The notes below the pieces were generated by a model. That model did no database searches, had not been told where the DNA came from, and was given only the letters and a program-made list of their open reading frames with translations. A program made the translations under genes and the position numbers. DNA of 64,000 nt from Archivesica marissinica (lineage: Eukaryota > Mollusca > Bivalvia > Venerida > Vesicomyidae): NCBI GenBank assembly GCA_014843695.1, contig CM026390.1:16490759-16554758 (forward strand), given 5' to 3'. This document shows, one piece after another, positions 49,001 through 58,000 of the stretch. Positions within the stretch are counted from its first letter, which is position 1. The number at the start of each line of letters is the position of its first letter.

Positions 49001-52000
49001 CACCACAGACCTCTAAATAGGCTTACAAAAAGTGTAGATCCAGATGAGCCGGCTCGTGACGAGCCGTCTCATCAGGATCTGCACTTTTGCCAGTAATATT
49101 GCTATTTTTAGACAAAATTACCCATTTTGATAAATGAACTGGTCCAAATGTAATGTTCTTATTAATTTATTGGTCTAAAAATATCATGAACCAGTCCATA
49201 TCAGTTACTTGGTGTTGAATGGGTTAATTAAATATTTTAATGGAACTAAAATCTACCTACAAGATAACTAAACCTAGCAACAAACTAATTCAACCTGGCA
49301 ACAAGATTATATAGGCTTTTTACTAGAGTGGACTGGCAGGGCACCCCACTTTGCCCCATATGTCCGCCCTAATAAATAAATAATATTTTATTCATTTACA
49401 GTCAAACCTGTCTTAAGCAGCCAGCCAAGGAAATCTCAGAAAGTGGCTGCTTAGCACAGGTGGCTGCTTAATAGAGGTCAAATGTATAATAAAACAACAT
49501 ATTGGTAATCTGGAAACTGGCTGCTTAATACAGGTTGGCTGCTTAATGGAGGTAACACAGGTTTGACTGTATTTTTAAATTATTTTTTTATTTAAGCCTC
49601 AACAGGCGAGTGCCTTCGAACGGACCGTATACACTCAAACTCATCCTCCCTTTCGAGCGGACCGTATACACTCAAACTCATCCTCCCTTTCGAGCGGACC
49701 GTATACACTCAAACTCATCCGCCCTTTCGAGCGGACCGTATACACTCAAACTCATCCTCCCTTTCGAGCGGACCGTATACACTCAAACTCATCCTCCCTT
49801 TCGAGCGGACCGTATACACTCAAACTCATCCTCCCTTTCGAGCGGACCGTATACACTCAAACTCATCCTCCCTTTCGAGCGGACCGTATACACTCAAACT
49901 CATCCTCCCTTCGAGCGGACCGTATACACTCAAACTCATCCTCCCTTTCGAGCGGACCGTATACACTCAAACTCACCCTCCCCTTCGGCGGACCGTATAC
50001 ACTCAAACTCATCCTCGCCTTCGAGCGGACCGTATACACTCAAACTCATCCTCCCCTTCGAGCGGATCGTATACACTCAAACTCATCCTCCCTTTCGAGC
50101 GGACCGTATACACTCAAACTCATCCTCCCTTTCGAGCGGACCGTATACACTCAAACTCATCCTCCCTTTCGAGCGGACCGTATACACTCAAACTCATCCT
50201 CCCTTTCGAGCGGACCGTATACACTCAAACTCATCCTCCCTTTCGAGCGGACCGTATACACTCAAACTCATCCTCCCCTTCGAGCGGATCGTATACACTC
50301 AAACTCATCCTCCCTTTCGAGCGGACCGTATACACTCAAACTCATCCTCCCTTTCGAGCGGACCGTATACACTCAAACTCATCCTCCCTTTCGAGCGGAC
50401 CGTATACACTCAAACTCATCCTCCCTTTCGAGCGGACCGTATACACTCAAACTCATCCTCCCTTTCGAGCGGACCGTATACACTCAAACTCATCCTCCCT
50501 TTCGAGCGGACCGTATATACTCAAACTCATCCTCCCCTTCGACCAATATGTACTGCCGCTTTGATCACAGATACTTATCTGTCGATCACCATCAGTTAGC
50601 AACATTCTCTAGGGGGGTAACTCCCAAATACACCCTCACACACCTTACCCACTTTGCCACTCAAAATGCACCCTGACTCTTTGATCACAGATACTTATCT
50701 GTCGATCACCATCAGTTAGCAACATTCTCTAGGGGGTAACTCCCAAATACACCCATACACACCTACCCACTTTGCCACTCAAAATGCACCCTGACTCTTT
50801 GATCACAGATACTTATCTGTCGATCACCATCAGTTAGCAACATTCTCTAGGGGGTAACTCCCAAATACACCCATACACACCTACCCACTTCGCCACTCAA
50901 AATGCACCCTGCCTCTTTTCCGAACCACCCTGCCCTTTTTATTACTCTAGAAATAAAGCCTAGTGGTATGTATAGTTATACAAGTGCTCACCATATCACA
51001 CGCTTCATCAACAATCTGCATCTCATCATCAGTTAACAATGACCTGAAATATATAGTAAGCCTTGTATAGTAAGCCTTGTATAGTAAGCCTTGTATAGTA
51101 AGCCTTGTATAGTAAGCCCTGTATAGTAAGCCTTGTATAGTATGCCTTGTATAATAAGCCTTGTATAGTAAGCCTTGTATAGTAAGCCTTGTATAGTAAG
51201 CCTTGTATAGTAAGCCTTGTATAGTAAGCCTTGTATAGTAAGCCTTGTATAGTATGCCTTGTATAGTAAGCCTTGTATAGTAAGCATTGTATAGTAAGCC
51301 TTGTATAGTATGCCTTGTATAGTAAGCCTTGTATAGTAAGCCTTGTATAGTAAGCCCTGTATAGTAAGTCTTGTACAGTAAGCCTTGTATAGTAAGCCTT
51401 GTATAGGAAGCCTTGTATAGTAAGCTATAGTAAGCCTTGTATAGTAAGCCTTGTATAGTAAGCCTTGTATACATAACCCTTTTCTCCACATCAATGCCAT
51501 GCTTCATCCCTATTACTTCCCAGTAATAGCCGCAGTTCCATGCCATTATCTATTCCCATGGAAGTCGTGATAGCGCAGTGGATGCGCGTTCGCTTCAGGT
51601 GCGAAAGGTCCGGAGTTCGAGCCCTGCTGGAGCCGTTACGATTGTGCCCTTAGGCAAGGCATTTAAATTCCACGTTGCCTCTTCTCTCCCTCATGGCGAT
51701 GGATTCCATCAGGAATGAGGTCTCGAGAGTGATTTATATAAGTTGAAATAACTTGTTTCGCAATCGAGCTAATTTAAATTTGTATAAACTATTCCCATGG
51801 ATATTGATTATTGAGTATGTAGTACATTGTGCCTATTGCTTATCAGCAGTATGGAGATAAGATGAGTATATAGTACTATGTGCCTATTGCTTATCAGCAG
51901 TATGGAGATACAATGGGTATGTAGTACAGTGTGCCTATTGCTTATCAGCAGTATGGAGATATAAGGAGTATGTAGTACAGTGTGCCTATTGCTTATCAGC

Positions 52001-55000
52001 AGTATGGAGATACAAGGAGTATGTATTTCAGTGTGCCTATTGCTTATCAGCAGTATGGAGATATAATGGGTATGTAGTACAGTGTGCCTATTGCTTATCA
52101 GCAGTATGGAGATACAAGGAGTATGTAGTACAGTGTGCCTATTGCTTATCAGCAGTATGGAGATACAAGGAGTATGTAGTACAGTGTGCCTATTGCTTAC
52201 CAGCATTATGGAGATATAATGAGTATGTAGTACAGTGTGCCTATTGCTTATCAGCAGTATGGAGATATAATGAGTAACTGGCCTCTTCTGTAAACGGTTA
52301 ACTCTTTCAACACCAAGTAACTGACATGGACTGGTCCATGATATTCATAAACCAATAAATGAATCAGAAAATCACATTTGGACACGTTCATTTATCAAAA
52401 TGGGTAATTATGTCTAAAAATAGTCATATCACTGGCAAAAAGTGCAGATCCTGATGAGACGGCTCGTCACGAGCCGGCTCATCTGGATCTACACTTTTTG
52501 TAAGCCTATTTAGAGGTCTGTGGTGTTGAAAGGGTTAAATACCCTGATAATACACAACATTAGGCACGCGGTACAAACTGTGGCCGAGCGGTAATGGTTG
52601 TTAACTTCAAATATATTGCCACTCACGCGTAGGTTCAAACCCCAACAAGAGAGAAGACACACTGAGTTTTCTGATTGATGTGGAAGCTGTATTACAAGCT
52701 ATCAGTTACCTTGGATGAGATCTGTGGGTGGTGAGGTCATAAGTTAGTGTGATGGACGGGTCACTGAAGTCGTGATAGTGAGAGGCCCGGAGTTTGCGCC
52801 CAGCTGTAACCATTGCGAGTGCGCCCTTAGGCAATCCACTTAAATTCCACATTGCTCTTCTCTCTCCGTCATGGCGATGGATTACAATGTGACAACCATG
52901 ATAGTGTATATAATACATACCCCTAGGTGGTAGATGACGTGACAACCATGATAGTGTATATAATACATACCCCTGGGTGGTAGATGACGTGACAACCATG
53001 ATAGTGTATATAATACATACCCCTGGGTGGTAGATGATGTGACAACCATGATAGTGTATATAATACATACCCCTGGGTGGTAGATGATGTGACAACCATG
53101 ATAGTGTATATAATACATACCCCTGGGTGGTAGATGATGTGACAACCATGATAGTGTATATAATACATACCCCTGGGTGGTAGATGATGTGACAACCATG
53201 ATAGTGTATATAATACATACCCCTGGGTGGTAGATGATGTGACAACCATGATAGTGTATATAATACATACCCCTGGGTGGTAGATGATGTGACAACCATG
53301 ATAGTGTATATAATACATACCCCTGGGTGGTAGATGATGTGACAACCATGATAGTGTATATAATACATACCCCTGGGTGGTAGATGATGTGACAACCATG
53401 ATAGTGTATATAATACATACCCCTAGGTGGTAGATGATGTGACAACCATGATAGTGTATATAATACATACCCCTAGGTGGTAGATGATGTGACAACCATG
53501 ATAGAGTATATAATACATACCCCTGGGTGGTAGATGATGTGACAACCATGATAGAGTATATAATACATACCCCTGGGTGGTAGATGATGTGACAACCATG
53601 ATAGTGTATATAATACATACCCCTGGGTGGTAGATGACGTGACAACCATGATAGAGTATATAATACATACCCCTAGGTGGTAGATGACGTGACAACCATG
53701 ATAGAGTATATAATACATACCCCTAGGTGGTAGATGACGTGACAACCATGATAGTGTATATAATACATACCCCTGGGTGGTAGATGATGTGACACTAACA
53801 ACCATGATAGTGGCCGATGTGAGGATGTCCTGAAGTACTGAGTTATTCTTGCTGTTTTCTAGAATGTTGTTTCCAAGTTGCTATAACACAGAATAGAATA
53901 AAAATCTACAGGTATCTAAATGTTATTAACTTTACTGCAATCAGGTGGCATGTGTGTGTTTTACGTTTATTTATGGTCGCTACCGGTTGCCCATATGAGC
54001 AACGCCTCCTGAAGAGATTAGTCATTTTAGATTTTTGGAGGAAAGTGCAATGATACAGACAGAGACCCATTCCAGAGTCTCCTCTGGTTCTTTTACGTGC
54101 ACGGTGTAAAGCACCGACACGAGACCTTGGTTTAACGTCCCATCTGAAAGACTGTTAATTTTATTAGGGTCAGACGGGGGATCGAACCTGCGATCCCTGG
54201 ATCACCAGTCCAGATATCTATAACATAATCTCACATGTATGTATGTATGTTCCTTTAATGTCAAACCCCTCGCAGGGACTTAGACATGTTTTCTTGGGCA
54301 GGCTTAACCAACCTAAGCGATTAACCAGTACTAAGCAATGTGTGTGAGGTGCCTTGCTCAATGGCACTACATACGTGGCCGGACCGAGTATCGAACCCGG
54401 GACCGTTCGATTTCCAAATCCGACGCTCTACCACTGGACCCACACATACCTTCACTGTGCAGACAAACTGCAAAGGATCACAGATTTCTAGAACATAATC
54501 TCTCATACCTTCACTGTGCGGACAAACTGCAAAGGATCACAGATTTCTAGAACATAATCTCACCTACCTTCACTGTGCAGATAAACTGCAACGGTTCACT
54601 GATTAGCGATTCTAACTCTGGGAATCTCTTCAAATAGTTATCTCTTGTAAATTTGTGTATAACATCTGAAATAAAATTAATGTGTAATGTCTGAACAAAA
54701 TAAACATACAGCCTAATCGGCCACCTGCCATCAACAACCACTCTTCATCTCCCCCATAACCCTTTCAACACCACAGACCTCTAAATTGGCTTACAAAAAA
54801 GTGTAGATCCAGATGAGCCGGCTCGTGACGAGCCGTCTCATCAGGATCTGCACTTTTTTCAAGTAATATAAATATTTTTAGAATTTTTTTACGCATTTTG
54901 ATAAATGAACTGATCCAAATGTAATTTTCTTATTCATTTATTGGTCTAAGAATATCATGGACCAGTCCATGTCAGTTACTTGGTGTTGAATGGGTTAAAG

Positions 55001-58000
55001 GATAATCTACATTCTGCAGCATTCTTTTCATCACCTCCCATCATCCCCCACTGCCATAATGACCACCTGCCTTCAGTGACCTGTGTGTGCTTTTAGGTTT
55101 ATTTATCGTCACTACCGTTTGCCCATATGAGCGAAGCATCCTCAAGAGATTAGTCATTTTAGATTTTTGGAGGATAGTGCAATGATTCAGACAGAGACCC
55201 ATTCCAGAGTCTCCTCTGGTTCTTTTACGTGCATAGTGTAAAGCACCGACACGAGACCTCGGTTTAAAGTCCTATCTGAAAGACGGTTAATATTATTACG
55301 GTCAGACAGGCCCAGGGGAACGAACCTTGGATTCGCAGTCCAATGTTTTAACCACTGGACTACTGACCCGTCTGACTCATTATCATCTCAAACCTTAATA
55401 CACTAACTAAACGCCTTCAATGGCCATTTTTAATCACACAGCTTAAATGATCACCTGCCGTAAGAACTACCCACATTCACGTCCCCTTTTCACTCCCCCC
55501 TAAATGTGCACATGCATGGCATGCCGCTTAACTCATATGATGCAAATTTAATGATTGCTCAACTTGTCTTGTGATAAATGCTGTCATTTATTCCTTTTGG
55601 ATAAGATTATTGCATTGTACACAGCTGTATGTAGATCAGCCAGATTTACAAAGAAATTCTCATTTCCGATCACATCTGCCTCGGCTTAATGTTCTCAAAA
55701 TGCTCTTTTCTTTGTTTGTCTTGTAACATTTCATTGTTTATTTTGTACAACAATGGTAGATCACAACTTGAGCTTTTTGTGGTTTTTTACCTGCATGCAA
55801 AACATTTATGAATATGAATTTGGCGGACATTGATCACTTGAGCAATTTTGTCTTTGGTGAATTCATATTTTCGAGTTGTATATCATACTTCCATTTCTTC
55901 CTGATTATTGTGCCAATAAGCATGTGTGCCTTATACATTAACATTTACGAAACTAATGTTTAACCCATTCAACACCAAGTAACTCACATGGACTGGTCCA
56001 TGATATTCATAAACCAATAAATGAATCAGAAAATCACATTTGGACAAGTTCATTTATCAAAATGGGTAATTATGTCTAAAAATAGTCATATCACTGGCAA
56101 AAAGTGCAGATCCTGATGAGACGGCTCGTCACAAGCCGGCTCATCTGGATCTACACTTTTTGTAAGCCTATTTAAAGGTCTGTGGTGTTGAAAGAGTTAA
56201 GCAGCCATATTTCATATGTATCTGAATTTGTGCAATAATACAAACTCGTCTCTAATTCATGCAATGACTCATCGTGCATTTTCTGTCTATGTTCAGTTAG
56301 CCCAAAAATGTCGGCAGGGTTAACAGTTTATTGTTGAAATATCAGTGGGGGGGGGGGGGGGAGATATTTTATTTCTTGAAACATTAGAGTAAATATGTTT
56401 TTCAGTTGTTTATACAATAAGAATGGAGAGGTGGCGCCACAACAAGGTGGGTGTGGCCGAGAATCGAGCAACTTATTTATAATCATTCCATTTACAAACT
56501 TATACAAAATGACAAAACCAAAACATGTCCCGAGTCATCCTCGTTTGAGAACTTACTGACTTCGTTGTCAATTTCCGCTGTGAGATTATTGGCCTCAACA
56601 ATGAGCTGGTATTCCGGATCATGCTCCACTGGGCCAGCCACTGGAAATATTCAAACAAACAGAGATACGGCAGTATTCAATACAGCATGCAGGGCTCATT
56701 CTAGGTTATAATATTTAGTTGAAATGAGAATGCGCATGATTGTGCCTTGTGTTATTTACTAAATTTCAACAAAATAGTGTCAAAAAACTTAAAAAACCCA
56801 ATATTACCATTAAATAGAAGGAGTGCTTTATAAATGGGTTAGTGTATCTTACTAGACAACATTGTGCATGAAATTGTTTTACGGAGAAGTAGGGCCCCCA
56901 GGGGGCAGTCAGGGTCTCTAGGGCAACTATTTCGCCCAAGTCGCCCTCTAGAATGAGCCATGGCATGATTTCCCTAACAGTCTGAGAAAAATTTCATTGA
57001 GAAGAATTTCATTAAAATATGCTGTATTTATACTAACAACAGTTATGCAATCTTGGATATCACCAACCAAATAAATTCTGCATGGATGTACTCGACACAA
57101 TTCTGAGTTTCATAAGGATATATGAAGCGATAACACAAGCACAAACTATTCATATAGCAACAAGTCTCCCACCTTGGATTAGACACACACAAAATTCACA
57201 AAGATATGTAGAGAATTATCAATATTAATACCATGCAAACCTACTCCGACAATATTGAGACTGTCTTACATACATGTATACGTGCAAGGGCTACACAATG
57301 TCATGGCTTACACAAGGTCAATTGACAAAAGGCCAAAATTACACTCTGCACATCTCGATATGATTTACAAATCCTAAGGCTGTTATTGATTTAAGATATA
57401 TTGATCACACAATTTGTGGCTGACTGCAATACAAACAGTGGTGACCCCTATACCTACTTCAACTTTCATTTGCTGGTGGAGCAATAAGTTAAATGTATGA
57501 AATTACATACCCGCTTCTTTTCTTTTTTGTTTCGAGTATTTTTCCACTGTTTTCATCACATCAGCAAGCTGAAAACATATAAAGCATGATAGATAGGGAC
57601 ATAAGGCAGTGATTACCGGTATCCCAGGTGAGAATTTTGGGGAGAAGTGAGAAAACGTACAATTGCGTCCTTAAATGGTATTATTTAATTAATTTCAACA
57701 AAATAGGGTTAAAATACACATTATGATGGTAGTTTCCGACACAGACCACCAACATGTGTTACTGCAGATGATCTGTTGCAACCCAACATGTGCTACTGCA
57801 GATGATCTGTTGCAACCCAACATGTGCTACTGCAGATGATCTGTTGCAATCCAACATGTGTTACTGCAGATGATCTGTTGCAACCCAACATGTGCTACTG
57901 CAGATGATCTGTTGCAATCCAACATGTGCTACTGCAGATGATCTGTTGCAACCCAACATGTGTTACTGCAGATGATCTGTTGCAATCCAACATGTGCTAC

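Noticed and set aside
49610..50599. Plus-strand frame of 329 codons through the 37 bp array
   Set aside because: It lies antisense in a PRPF31 intron and consists only of the array period. No family similarity was recognised.
52706..53805. Several overlapping 90-240 codon minus-strand frames at 52.7-53.8 kb
   Set aside because: These are readings of the 50 bp exon 5 derived array. Only 53771-53880 is the true exon; the rest is intron repeat, whatever its possible role as alternative donors.
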